The notes: generated by a model not told the origin, from the letters alone. DNA of 30,970 nt from an uncultured Lachnospiraceae bacterium (GCA_910586755.1 CAJUJM010000088.1:1-30970), one strand, 5' to 3'. Counted from the first letter of the stretch, positions 15,933 through 23,281 are shown. Numbers and translations are program-made.

Positions 15933-18900
15933 ATGCAGGATTGGTATCAGATTCCGGAAGAGGAAGCGCTGGCCCGGTTAAAGACGTGCAGCCTGGGACT
16001 GGAAGAGAGGGAAGCAAAAAAACGGCTTGGGGAGTACGGAAAAAATGTTTTAAAGGAGACTGGAAAAAAATCCTGGCAGCAGATCTTTTTTGCCCAGTTC
16101 CAGGATCTGCTGGTTCAAATCCTAATCGGCGCGGCTATTATTTCTATGATATCAGGAAACGGGGAAAGCACGATAGTAATCTTTGCGGTGCTTTTGCTCA
16201 ATGCGGCTTTGGGCACAATTCAGCACGAAAAAGCCCAAAAATCCTTAGAAAGCCTTAAAGCCCTTTCCGCACCAACAGCTCAGGTGATGCGGGGCGGGGT
16301 CCGGCAGAAAACAGCGGCATGGGAAATTGTGCCGGGAGATATCCTGGTGTTGGAGGCCGGTGATCTGGTGGCAGCTGACGGCAGGATTTTAGAGAGCGTG
16401 GGACTGCAAATCAATGAAAGCTCTTTGACAGGAGAACCAGAGAGCGTGGAAAAAGAGCGGGCGGTTATGAAAAGGGAACTGCCTTTGGCAGAGCGTACCA
16501 ATATGGTATTTTCCGGAGGACTGGTAACCGGGGGCAGAGGGGTTATCGTGGTAACCTCTACTGGAATGGACACGGAGATCGGCAGGATTGCCCGCCTGAT
16601 GAACGAAACCGGGGAGAAGAAAACACCTCTCCAGATTAGCTTAGATCGATTCAGCAGCCGTCTGGCCATAGGAATTCTGGGAATTTCAGTGGTGGTATTT
16701 CTGATGGGGTTATATCGGGGCAGCAGGATTTTGGATTCCATGATGTTTGCCGTGGCTCTGGCCGTGGCTGCCATTCCTGAGGCCCTGGGAACCATTGTTA
16801 CCATTGTCCAGGCCATGGGAACCCAGAGGATGGCAAAACAGAACGCCATCATTAAGGATTTAAAGGCAGTAGAAAGTCTGGGGTGTGTCTCGGTGATCTG
16901 CAGTGATAAGACGGGAACCTTAACTCAAAACAAAATGAGCGCCCAAGCCCTTTACGAAAACGGGACAGTCAGGAAATTAATTCCATCCGCTACTGCAGGC
17001 AGAGGAGAGAATTCCTCCGGCCTGCATAGAAACGGACAAGGAGAGAAAGCCATCAGCGCCCGGCTGGCGGACAACACAAAAAAGAAGAGCCCCATTTCTC
17101 TGATGGTGGCAGCTGTACTGGCAAATAATGCAGAGGCAGCTCAGTCTGGCAGTCCTGGGGGACCGTTAAAATATATTGGAGATCCTACCGAAACAGCCCT
17201 TCTGTCTATGGCGGCAGAAGAAGGGGTGGATATTCCCAAAATTCGTGGCCTTTGGACCCGAATGGGAGAAATCCCCTTTGATTCGGACCGCAAACGGATG
17301 AGCGTGGTCTGTAGAAAGAAGGGGGGAGAAGCTTTTCGGATTGTAAAGGGGGCAGCCGACATTTTGCTACCCCGCTGTACCTATATGGAAAAAAGCGATG
17401 GAACAGGCCCTATGACCGGAGTAGACCGCAGCCGGATCCGAGCCCAAAATGAGGCCTGGGGAAAAGAAGGGCTGCGGGTTCTGGCTTTTGCTTACCGCCG
17501 AGAAAAAGGAAGCGATCCGCAGGACATCCGGTCCGCCTCAGGCGGCAAAGATGCGGAAACCAATCTGACTTTCATCGGCCTGGCGGCTTTAATGGATCCG
17601 CCTCGTCCCGAATCCCGCCCGGCAGTGGAGAAGGCCAGAGAGGCCGGTATGAAACCGGTAATGATCACCGGAGATCATCCCGTAACGGCCCGTTCTATTG
17701 CGGAAAAGACAAAAATTCTCCTTCCGGGAGAAACCGTGATTACCGGCCCGGAATTAGACCGTCTTACAGATGAGGAGCTGGATGCAAAACTTCCGGATAT
17801 TTCTGTATGCGCCCGGGTATCCCCGGAACACAAGATCCGTATTGTGGAGGCATGGCAGCGGAAGGGTGAAATTGTGGCTATGACCGGAGATGGAGTCAAT
17901 GACGCTCCGGCATTAAAAAAAGCTGATATCGGAGTCGCTATGGGACTGGGGGGCACTGAGGTTTCCCGGGATGCGGCATCTATGATCCTGGCGGACGACA
18001 ATTTTGCCACAATTATTTCAGCAGTGGAAAATGGAAGAAATGTGTACCGAAATATCCAGAATGCCATTGATTTTCTGCTGTCCGGAAATATGGCCGGGAT
18101 TTTCTGCGTGCTGTATACTTCCCTGCTGGCATTGCCTTTGCCGTTTGCCCCGGTACATCTGCTTTTTATTAATCTGGTTACAGATTCCCTGCCTGCCCTG
18201 GCCATCGGTATGGAACCGGCAGAAGAGGGGCTTTTAAAACAGAAGCCCAGGGATCCGTCTAAAGGGATCTTAACAAAAACCTTTTTAAAAGATATTTTTG
18301 TTCAGGGAGGATTAATTGCTCTGGCCACCATGGCGGCCTATTATGTGGGATTGACAGGAAGTCTGACAGACAGCCTGGCAGAATTTGGGGAAGCGGCAGA
18401 ATATGGACTCCGCACGCTCGGCCAGTTGCCAAAAGCCCTGGCCGGGGGATTAAAGATCCTGGGGATGGATGGGGCAGAGGCAATTTCCGCTTTGGCAGAT
18501 GGAAATATAGGAAAAGCGGTAAATGTGCTGGCCTGCGGAAGCCAGAGAGGGGGAATGGCCGGAATTTCTGTGGGAGAACTTTCGGCAGCCCATATACCGG
18601 CGGCCGCTGTGGCAGCTCCTCCCTCCGGCAACTCTGCCACAGCGGCCACAATGGCCTTTACTACGCTTACTCTGGCCCGGCTGTTCCACGGCTTTAACTG
18701 CCGAAGCCATCATTCAATTTTTCATTTGGGGCTATTTAGCAACCTGTACAGTATCATGGCCTTTGAGGCAGGAGCAGTTTTGCTGGCTGCAGTTTTGTTC
18801 GTGCCAGTGTTGCAGCACTTATTTGCGGCATCAGATTTAAGCTTGGGACAGTTAGGAGCCATCGTCATATTCGCCCTCATGCCTACTCTTTTTATCCAGG

Positions 18901-18935
18901 CATGGAAGCTTGCCAGAGAATGGATGCACAGGTAA
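15933..18935 (+). CDS. P2A-type Ca2+-transporting ATPase
   Basis: 1000 residues. In order: N-terminal cation-ATPase domain, M1-M2, actuator with LTGEP (166-169), M3-M4 with IPEALGT (about 281-287), phosphorylation aspartate D325 in CSDKTGTLT, nucleotide-binding domain, hinge MTGDGVNDAP (about 650-660) and M5-M10. N747 and D751 in M6 (NLVTDSLPA) match the Ca2+ ligands of SERCA. In M5 the glutamate of the SERCA NVGE motif is replaced (GNMAG), suggesting a single ion site. A Gly/Ala-rich stretch of about 95 residues (806-903) lies where M7 and M8 should be joined by a short loop. ATG 15933 is chosen for its AAGGAG at 8-base spacing; an in-frame TTG at 15906 has none. Likely exports Ca2+ from the cytoplasm. 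Confidence 0.88.
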   Translation: MQDWYQIPEEEALARLKTCSLGLEEREAKKRLGEYGKNVLKETGKKSWQQIFFAQFQDLLVQILIGAAIISMISGNGESTIVIFAVLLLNAALGTIQHEKAQKSLESLKALSAPTAQVMRGGVRQKTAAWEIVPGDILVLEAGDLVAADGRILESVGLQINESSLTGEPESVEKERAVMKRELPLAERTNMVFSGGLVTGGRGVIVVTSTGMDTEIGRIARLMNETGEKKTPLQISLDRFSSRLAIGILGISVVVFLMGLYRGSRILDSMMFAVALAVAAIPEALGTIVTIVQAMGTQRMAKQNAIIKDLKAVESLGCVSVICSDKTGTLTQNKMSAQALYENGTVRKLIPSATAGRGENSSGLHRNGQGEKAISARLADNTKKKSPISLMVAAVLANNAEAAQSGSPGGPLKYIGDPTETALLSMAAEEGVDIPKIRGLWTRMGEIPFDSDRKRMSVVCRKKGGEAFRIVKGAADILLPRCTYMEKSDGTGPMTGVDRSRIRAQNEAWGKEGLRVLAFAYRREKGSDPQDIRSASGGKDAETNLTFIGLAALMDPPRPESRPAVEKAREAGMKPVMITGDHPVTARSIAEKTKILLPGETVITGPELDRLTDEELDAKLPDISVCARVSPEHKIRIVEAWQRKGEIVAMTGDGVNDAPALKKADIGVAMGLGGTEVSRDAASMILADDNFATIISAVENGRNVYRNIQNAIDFLLSGNMAGIFCVLYTSLLALPLPFAPVHLLFINLVTDSLPALAIGMEPAEEGLLKQKPRDPSKGILTKTFLKDIFVQGGLIALATMAAYYVGLTGSLTDSLAEFGEAAEYGLRTLGQLPKALAGGLKILGMDGAEAISALADGNIGKAVNVLACGSQRGGMAGISVGELSAAHIPAAAVAAPPSGNSATAATMAFTTLTLARLFHGFNCRSHHSIFHLGLFSNLYSIMAFEAGAVLLAAVLFVPVLQHLFAASDLSLGQLGAIVIFALMPTLFIQAWKLAREWMHR

Positions 18936-18942
18936 GAAATGC

Positions 18943-18971
18943 TTGTATTATCAACAGGGAAGTGCTATATT
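18943..18971 (+). promoter_or_regulatory. promoter of the FAH-family gene
   Basis: TTGTAT (18943-18948), a 17-base spacer, and TGCTATATT giving an extended -10 (18966-18971). It lies just after the Ca2+ ATPase stop and would start a leader of about 150 bases before the FAH-family gene. Confidence 0.65.
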
Positions 18972-18985
18972 GAAAACATGGTGGG

Positions 18986-19120
18986 AACTGCCCCGGATGA
19001 CGGGGCAAGTACATTAAGAAAAAGGGAAGTTTGGAGGCAAACCTTTCAAATCTACCTGGATGACGCAGCAAATACCCAACAGGACAGAGTTTGCCTGAGG
19101 GGCGGCTGCGTCAGGAGGAG
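18986..19120 (+). ncRNA. structured 5' leader of the FAH-family gene, pseudoknot-capable
   Basis: Three pairings are seen. A 7-bp hairpin (18989-18995 with 19001-19007) has loop GATGA. AGGCAAAC (19035-19042) can pair with GTTTGCCT (19089-19096). TGACGCAGC (19061-19069) can pair with GCTGCGTCA (19105-19113). The last two interleave, so they form either a pseudoknot or alternative folds. The final arm ends at the AGGAGGAG ribosome site (19113-19120), so folding could control translation. A competing small hairpin GTTTG/CAAAC (19029-19042) shares an arm. The octamer GGATGACG occurs twice (18995 and 19058). It does not match a riboswitch class I can name; a faint likeness to cyclic-di-GMP-I motifs was not sustained. 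Confidence 0.45.
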
Positions 19121-19126
19121 GAAATC

Positions 19127-20026
19127 ATGAAGCTAGTGACTTATCAATTAGACCGGGAACAGAAAACCAGAATCGGAGTTTTAAATCAGGATGAGACGTG
19201 GGTGTACCCCATTAAAAGCATTGGTGTGGATTACAGCGAGATGGAGACATTAATAGAAGAAATCGGGGAATCCGAGCTGCAGCTTTTAGAATATACCAGC
19301 AAAAAAGAGCCTTATGGAATCCACGGGGCGGCTCCTGTGGGAGAAGTGCGCCTGCTGGCCCCCATTCAGTATCCTAAACAGGATGTTATCTGCCTGGGTT
19401 CCAACTATATGGCTCATGCTGAAGAGTCTGCCCGCTTTAAACAGGAACAGTTTGACGGGAAGAGGGAACATGCGGTATATTTTTCCAAACGGGTGAATAA
19501 AGCCAGCGCAGACGGAGATCCGATTCCCGGTCACTTTGATATAGTAGAGAGCCTGGATTACGAGGCGGAGCTGGCTGTCATTATCCGAAAAGAGGCCAAA
19601 AACGTTCCTCCGGAAAAGGTGAGGGAATACTTGTTTGGTTATACCATTATCAATGATGTCAGCGCCCGCAATGTCCAGAGAACACACAAACAGTTTTATT
19701 TTGGAAAAAGCCTGGATGGATTCCTGCCTATGGGGCCATGTATTACCACAATAGACGCGATTCCCTATCCGCCAAAGCTTTCTATTCAGTCCAGAGTCAA
19801 TGGGGAACTGCGGCAGGACAGCAATACGGAACTGATGATTTTTACTATCGACCATATTGTCAGCGAGTTGTCCAGAGGGATGACCCTTCAGGCGGGAACG
19901 ATTATTTCCACGGGAACGCCTTCCGGGGTGGGCATGGGGTTTGATCCGCCGAGATTTTTAAAGGCCGGAGACGAGGTGGAGTGTACGGTAGAGGGAATTG
20001 GTTCCATCAAGAACCGGGTTGAATAA
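19127..20026 (+). CDS. fumarylacetoacetate hydrolase family protein
   Basis: 299 residues. N-terminal cap region (about 1-80), then the FAH catalytic domain: DVICLGSNYMAHAEE, the acidic metal-binding YEAELAVII, TIINDVSARN, the KSLDGFLPMGPCI stretch, and TIISTGTPSGVGMG near the end. Family members are Mg2+/Mn2+-dependent hydrolases or decarboxylases of 2-oxo and acylpyruvate compounds; the substrate here is not evident. The ATG at 19127 is chosen: AGGAGGAG lies six bases before it, while an in-frame TTG at 19091 lies inside the structured leader. It stands alone between a Ca2+ ATPase and the perR-like gene. Confidence 0.88.
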   Translation: MKLVTYQLDREQKTRIGVLNQDETWVYPIKSIGVDYSEMETLIEEIGESELQLLEYTSKKEPYGIHGAAPVGEVRLLAPIQYPKQDVICLGSNYMAHAEESARFKQEQFDGKREHAVYFSKRVNKASADGDPIPGHFDIVESLDYEAELAVIIRKEAKNVPPEKVREYLFGYTIINDVSARNVQRTHKQFYFGKSLDGFLPMGPCITTIDAIPYPPKLSIQSRVNGELRQDSNTELMIFTIDHIVSELSRGMTLQAGTIISTGTPSGVGMGFDPPRFLKAGDEVECTVEGIGSIKNRVE

Positions 20027-20044
20027 AAGAGCATAATTAGGGGG

Positions 20045-20099
20045 TTGACACAGGCAAAAAAATTTCCTATACTAAAATAGTAATAGTTACTGATTTTAG
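20045..20099 (+). promoter_or_regulatory. promoter and palindromic operator of the perR-like gene
   Basis: A perfect TTGACA (20045-20050), 17-base spacer and TATACT (20068-20073). A palindrome at 20072-20099 begins on the fifth base of the -10: CTAAAAT, then AGTAAT-A-GTTACT, then ATTTTAG. The core has the 7-1-7 form of Fur-family boxes and resembles the PerR box TTATAATNATTATAA. It would cover the transcription start, so autorepression is likely. Confidence 0.8.
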
Positions 20100-20113
20100 A
20101 GGGAGGTGGCGCT

Positions 20114-20551
20114 ATGAAGACGATAAAATACAGCCGGCAGAGGGAATTTGTCAAGGCCTGTCTTATGTCCCGCAGAGATCACCCTACGGCAGAAGCCATC
20201 TATGCATCGATTCGGGAAGAATACCCCAATATCAGTCTGGGAACCGTGTACCGTAATTTGAATTTACTGGAAGAACTGGGAGAGGTAAGAAAGCTGAGAT
20301 GCGGAAATGGGCCGGATCATTTTGACGGAGACATGGCCCCTCATTATCACTTTCTTTGTAAAGAATGTGGACAAGTGGCAGATATTCCTATGAGCCACAT
20401 GGAGGAAATCAACACGTTGGCCGGACGTTATTATCCCGGACGGATAGAGAACCACGAAACAGTGTTTTACGGGCTCTGCCCCCAATGTCTGAAATTGGAA
20501 GATATGGAAAATATTTCTGGAAAACAGGTTGACAAAATCGGTCAGGTATGA
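20114..20551 (+). CDS. perR: PerR-like peroxide-sensing repressor (Fur family)
   Basis: 145 residues. Winged-helix DNA-binding domain (about 1-65, with SLGTVYRNLNLLEELGEV) and a dimer/metal domain. Counting residues, all PerR sensor ligands of Bacillus subtilis are present with a constant shift of 14: H37, D85, H91, H93 and D104 become H23, D71, H77, H79 and D90. The structural zinc cysteines C82, C85, C122 and C125 also fit. The Asp at 71 rather than Glu favours PerR over Fur. In PerR, Fe2+-bound protein is oxidised at the histidines by H2O2 and leaves the DNA. It sits before two rubrerythrin genes and has a matching operator. GGGAGGTGG precedes the ATG. Confidence 0.88.
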   Translation: MKTIKYSRQREFVKACLMSRRDHPTAEAIYASIREEYPNISLGTVYRNLNLLEELGEVRKLRCGNGPDHFDGDMAPHYHFLCKECGQVADIPMSHMEEINTLAGRYYPGRIENHETVFYGLCPQCLKLEDMENISGKQVDKIGQV

Positions 20552-20582
20552 TAGTCTAAAACAGTAATCATTACTATTTTAG
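20529..20582 (+). promoter_or_regulatory. promoter and PerR-type operator of the reverse rubrerythrin gene
   Basis: TTGACA (20529-20534, inside the end of the perR-like gene), 17-base spacer, TGATAGTCT giving an extended -10 (20552-20557). A 27-base palindrome at 20556-20582 has CTAAAA and TTTTAG ends around the core AGTAATCATTACT. It starts on the fifth base of the -10, exactly as in the perR-like promoter, so the same repressor should control both. Confidence 0.8.
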
Positions 20583-20640
20583 AAGTAAAGCTATACACGG
20601 AACTGATTAAAATTCATATAAGAAAAGGAGAGAATTAACG

Positions 20641-21183
20641 ATGAAGAAATGGGTTTGTACAGTATGCGGATATGTTCATGAGGGAGAGACTGCTCCGGAA
20701 TCTTGTCCGGTATGTAAGGTTTCTGCAGATAAGTTTAAACTGCAGGAGGATGAGATGGTTTGGGCAGCAGAGCATGGCATTGGCGTAGCTAAAGGCGTTA
20801 GCGAAGATATTATTGAAGGCTTAAAAGCAAACTTTGAGGGTGAGTGCAGCGAGGTTGGCATGTATCTTGCTATGGCCAGAGTAGCTCACAGAGAGGGCTA
20901 TCCTGAGGTTGGTTTATATTACGAGAAGGCAGCCTGGGAAGAGGCAGAGCATGCCGCTAAGTTTGCAGAGCTGTTAGGCGAGGTAGTTACCGACAGCACC
21001 AAGAAGAATCTGGAGTTAAGAGTGGCAGCTGAGAACGGCGCTACCGCTGGCAAGGTTGCTCTGGCTAAGAGAGCAAAGGAAGAGAATCTGGATGCCATCC
21101 ATGACACTGTCCATGAAATGGCTCGTGATGAGGCAAGACATGGTAAGGCTTTCGCTGGTTTGCTTAAGAGATATTTTGGCTAA
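20641..21183 (+). CDS. reverse rubrerythrin (rubredoxin domain first)
   Basis: 180 residues. The N-terminal rubredoxin-like domain (about 1-35) has C6, C9, C22 and C25 for one iron. The ferritin-like diiron domain (about 45-180) has FEGECSEVGMY, EEAEHAAKFAE and MARDEARHGKAF supplying Glu and His ligands. This order is the reverse of classical rubrerythrin. Clostridial proteins of this type reduce H2O2 and O2 with electrons from NADH through a rubredoxin reductase and are repressed by PerR. A PerR-type operator lies 58 bases upstream. AAAAGGAGAG precedes the ATG and a strong terminator follows. Confidence 0.93.
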   Translation: MKKWVCTVCGYVHEGETAPESCPVCKVSADKFKLQEDEMVWAAEHGIGVAKGVSEDIIEGLKANFEGECSEVGMYLAMARVAHREGYPEVGLYYEKAAWEEAEHAAKFAELLGEVVTDSTKKNLELRVAAENGATAGKVALAKRAKEENLDAIHDTVHEMARDEARHGKAFAGLLKRYFG

Positions 21184-21215
21184 GCAAATTAAATATAGTC
21201 ATTAAAACTAGTGGG

Positions 21216-21252
21216 AAAAGAGGCGCCAGAGGTTTCTGGCCCTCTTTTTTTT
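21216..21252 (+). terminator. terminator after reverse rubrerythrin
   Basis: A stem of about 14 bp with one bulged C (21216-21230 with 21235-21248), loop GGTT, followed by a run of eight T. Strong intrinsic terminator. Confidence 0.88.
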
Positions 21253-21316
21253 GGGCGCGGCCCGGCGGGCGCACGTTCTGCATCAAGATGTTGGGATCAA
21301 AAGGAGAATAAGAGAT

Positions 21317-21853
21317 ATGTCTAAATACGCAGGAACCAAAACAGAGCAAAACTTAAAGGACGCATTTGCAGGGGAGTCACAGGCACGCAACAAGTATACT
21401 TACTATGCATCTGCAGCAAAAAAGGCAGGTTATGAGCAGCTGGCTGCCCTGTACTTAGAGACTGCCGACCAGGAAAAGGAGCATGCCAAAATGTGGTTTA
21501 AGGAATTCCACGGCATTGGTACTCCCCAGGAGAATCTGGCAGATGCAGCTGACGGCGAGAACTTCGAGTGGACCGACATGTACGCCCGTATGGCCAGAGA
21601 GGCAAGAGAAGAAGGATTTGAAGAATTAGCAGAGAAGTTTGAGCTGGTAGCCAAGGTAGAGGCAGCTCATGAGAAACGCTACCTAAAGCTGTTGGAGAAT
21701 CTGAAGAACGATGGAACCTTTAAAGGAGACGCTCCCCTTGGCTGGAAGTGCCGCAACTGCGGTTACATCCATGAAGGAGAGGAAGCTCCGGAGATCTGCC
21801 CCTGCTGTGCCCATCCCAGAGCATATTTTGAGAGAAAAGCTGAAAACTATTAA
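21317..21853 (+). CDS. classical rubrerythrin
   Basis: 178 residues in the usual order: an N-terminal diiron four-helix domain (about 1-135; FAGESQARNKYTYYA, ETADQEKEHAKMW, KVEAAHEKRY) and a C-terminal rubredoxin domain with two CxxC pairs (CRNC and CPCC). It reduces hydrogen peroxide in anaerobes. The ATG at 21317 follows AAAAGGAGAA; the open frame upstream runs through the preceding terminator and is not family-like. No promoter or PerR-type palindrome is visible in the GC-rich 64 bases after the terminator, so expression may come from read-through or a promoter further up. Confidence 0.93.
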   Translation: MSKYAGTKTEQNLKDAFAGESQARNKYTYYASAAKKAGYEQLAALYLETADQEKEHAKMWFKEFHGIGTPQENLADAADGENFEWTDMYARMAREAREEGFEELAEKFELVAKVEAAHEKRYLKLLENLKNDGTFKGDAPLGWKCRNCGYIHEGEEAPEICPCCAHPRAYFERKAENY

Positions 21854-21897
21854 TTTAGTTTTTCTTTTCGCACACTCGGCAGACGGGAGAATGAAGA

Positions 21898-22575
21898 ATG
21901 GGAACGGAACAGAATCAGGGGCCGGGAGCCACTGACGGAAGAAAATATTCCTTAAATGATATGGTGCGGACAGGCTGTGACGGCTGCCGGGGCTGTTCTG
22001 CCTGCTGCCAGGGCATGGGCAGCTCCATTGTGTTAAACCCCAAAGATGTTTATCATCTTACTGGCGGCCTGGGAATGTCTTTTCAGGAGTTGATGACAGA
22101 TAAGATCGAACTTCAGGTGGCAGACGGCATTATTCTTCCCAACCTCCGTATGGATGGGGAGACAGAGCGGTGTGTATTTTTAAATGCTCAGGGCCGCTGC
22201 ACTATCCATGATTTCCGCCCGGACATCTGCCGCATTTTCCCTCTGGGCCGCAGCTATGAGGAGGATAAGATCTACTACATTTACCTGGTAAATGGATGTA
22301 AGAAGCCAGGCCGTACCAAAGTAAAGGTACGTAAATGGATTGATGTTCAGGATGCTGAAAAGGATGAAGAATTTCTAATCAAATGGCATAATTTTCGGAA
22401 GGCTGCAAGAGATGCCGCCCGGAAAGGCGCAGGCGTTCATAATTCTTTGGAGCAGGCTAAAGCGGTAAGCATGAATGTGCTGAAACGCTTTTATCTAATG
22501 CCTTATGACACAGACCGGGATTTTTACCGGCAGTTTGACGAAAGGCTGAAGACCGGGTATGAAGAACTGGAGTAA
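21898..22575 (+). CDS. YkgJ-family cysteine-cluster protein
   Basis: 225 residues. Near the N-terminus CDGCRGCSACC (about 27-37) is the CxxCxxCC-type cluster, followed by CVFL...GRCTIHDFRPDICRIFPLG, typical of the YkgJ / UPF0153 family thought to bind a metal or Fe-S centre. The C-terminal third is helical and basic. Molecular function is unknown. It starts after CGGGAGA with an 8-base gap and lies 44 bases after rubrerythrin, so it may share that transcript. One copy of the duplicated proS promoter begins right after its stop codon. Confidence 0.82.
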   Translation: MGTEQNQGPGATDGRKYSLNDMVRTGCDGCRGCSACCQGMGSSIVLNPKDVYHLTGGLGMSFQELMTDKIELQVADGIILPNLRMDGETERCVFLNAQGRCTIHDFRPDICRIFPLGRSYEEDKIYYIYLVNGCKKPGRTKVKVRKWIDVQDAEKDEEFLIKWHNFRKAARDAARKGAGVHNSLEQAKAVSMNVLKRFYLMPYDTDRDFYRQFDERLKTGYEELE

Positions 22576-22610
22576 AAACCGTTGACAAATCCGGACGGTT
22601 GGCGTAAAAT
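22576..22610 (+). repeat. 35-bp direct repeat, upstream copy (orphan proS-type promoter)
   Basis: Identical to 23247-23281 except for one base (A or G after CCGG). It contains TTGACA (22582-22587) and TAAAAT (22605-22610) 17 bases apart, so it is a complete promoter. It starts immediately after the YkgJ-like stop codon and marks the left edge of the BrnTA insertion. Confidence 0.9.
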
Positions 22611-22614
22611 GCCA

Positions 22615-22697
22615 TTTTTTGACAGCAAACCTGCGGCAAATATCCGTAGAATACCTTAAAACAGGGTTTTCTACGGATATTTTTAATGGTCAAAAAA
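22615..22697. terminator. nested inverted repeat with bidirectional terminator form
   Basis: The inner arms 22638-22651 and 22669-22682 pair perfectly over 14 bp and are followed by TTAATGG after the closing T-run (AAA before, TTTTT after), giving terminator form on both strands. An outer 9-bp pair (TTTTTTGAC 22615-22623 and GTCAAAAAA 22689-22697) encloses it. It lies directly after the orphan promoter and before the toxin gene. It could equally be read as a small palindromic repeat element. Confidence 0.7.
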
Positions 22698-22731
22698 GAA
22701 GCGATATATTTTATTTCTTTCAAAAATAATG

Positions 22732-22737
22732 TATAAT
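22732..22737 (+). promoter_or_regulatory. -10 element before brnT
   Basis: Perfect TATAAT 36 bases before the brnT ribosome-site region, in AT-rich DNA. The -35 candidate (TTTATT-like, near 22709) is poor. It lies after the terminator palindrome, so brnTA probably has its own promoter here; autoregulation by BrnA would be expected from the family. Confidence 0.45.
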
Positions 22738-22773
22738 AAAAGTACCTTTTCAATATAAGCAGGAGGCATTATA

Positions 22774-23055
22774 GTGAAGTTTGAATGGGATGAGGATAAA
22801 AATGAGTTAAATTTCAAAAAACATGGTATTGATTTTGAAACCGCAATGTTAGTTTTTAATGATTTACAGCGTATCGAAATATATGATGTTGAACACAGTA
22901 TTTATGAAGACCGTTATAGTACTATTGGAATGGTAAATGATGTTCTGTTTGTTGTTTATACAGAACGAAAAGAAAATATACGTTTAATATCAGCAAGGCT
23001 TGCGACCAGAGCAGAAAGGAGCATTTATTATGATACGGACAGTTACCTTGGATAG
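22774..23055 (+). CDS. brnT: BrnT-family ribonuclease toxin
   Basis: 93 residues with the full BrnT pattern: FEWDEDKNELNFKKHGIDF at 3-21, a central beta-sheet with LFVVYTER, and the C-terminal IRLISARLATRAERSIYY. BrnT is a RelE-fold RNase that stops translation until BrnA binds it. The start is GTG, seven bases after AGGAGG. The antitoxin gene begins 26 bases before its stop codon. Codon use is AT-rich compared with the genes on both sides, consistent with recent transfer. Confidence 0.92.
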   Translation: MKFEWDEDKNELNFKKHGIDFETAMLVFNDLQRIEIYDVEHSIYEDRYSTIGMVNDVLFVVYTERKENIRLISARLATRAERSIYYDTDSYLG

Positions 23056-23218
23056 AAACCAAAAGCCCACAAAAGATCAAATTAAGCAAATAGAGGAAGC
23101 GGCAAAAAAGAAGATTGTATTTGATGAAGATTCCCCTGAACTTACGCCTGCAATGGAAAAGGCATTTCGCTTAGCAGCAAAAAACCGCAATACTCAAAGG
23201 AAAACAAACATATCATAA
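23030..23218 (+). CDS. brnA: BrnA-family antitoxin
   Basis: 62 residues. It starts MIRTVTLDRN and has the family segment IVFDEDSPELTPAMEKAFR (about 29-47) that follows BrnT in Firmicutes; the ribbon-helix-helix portion is short. ATG 23030 is preferred because AGAAAGGAG lies eight bases upstream; an in-frame ATG 30 bases earlier has none. It overlaps brnT by 26 bases, so toxin and antitoxin are translated together. Expected to neutralise BrnT and repress the operon. Confidence 0.85.
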   Translation: MIRTVTLDRNQKPTKDQIKQIEEAAKKKIVFDEDSPELTPAMEKAFRLAAKNRNTQRKTNIS

Positions 23219-23246
23219 CAAAGAAAAACAAGGAAAACTAAGAAAC

Positions 23247-23281
23247 AAACCGTTGACAAATCCGGGCGGTTGGCGTAAAAT
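23247..23281 (+). repeat. 35-bp direct repeat, downstream copy (working proS promoter)
   Basis: Matches 22576-22610 with one difference. TTGACA (23253-23258), 17-base spacer and TAAAAT (23276-23281) form the promoter of the T-box leader of proS. It marks the right edge of the BrnTA insertion. Confidence 0.9.

Noticed and set aside
19030..19075. Cyclic-di-GMP-I riboswitch (GGCAAACC followed by GACGCA) before the FAH-family gene
   Set aside because: The conserved AAAGCC and GGCCUA parts and the receptor stem are absent; only short fragments agree.
23247..23281. The 35-bp repeats as transposon ends or attachment sites of an integrase
   Set aside because: They are direct and coincide with a full promoter, no transposase or integrase is present, and one copy is explained as the native proS promoter.
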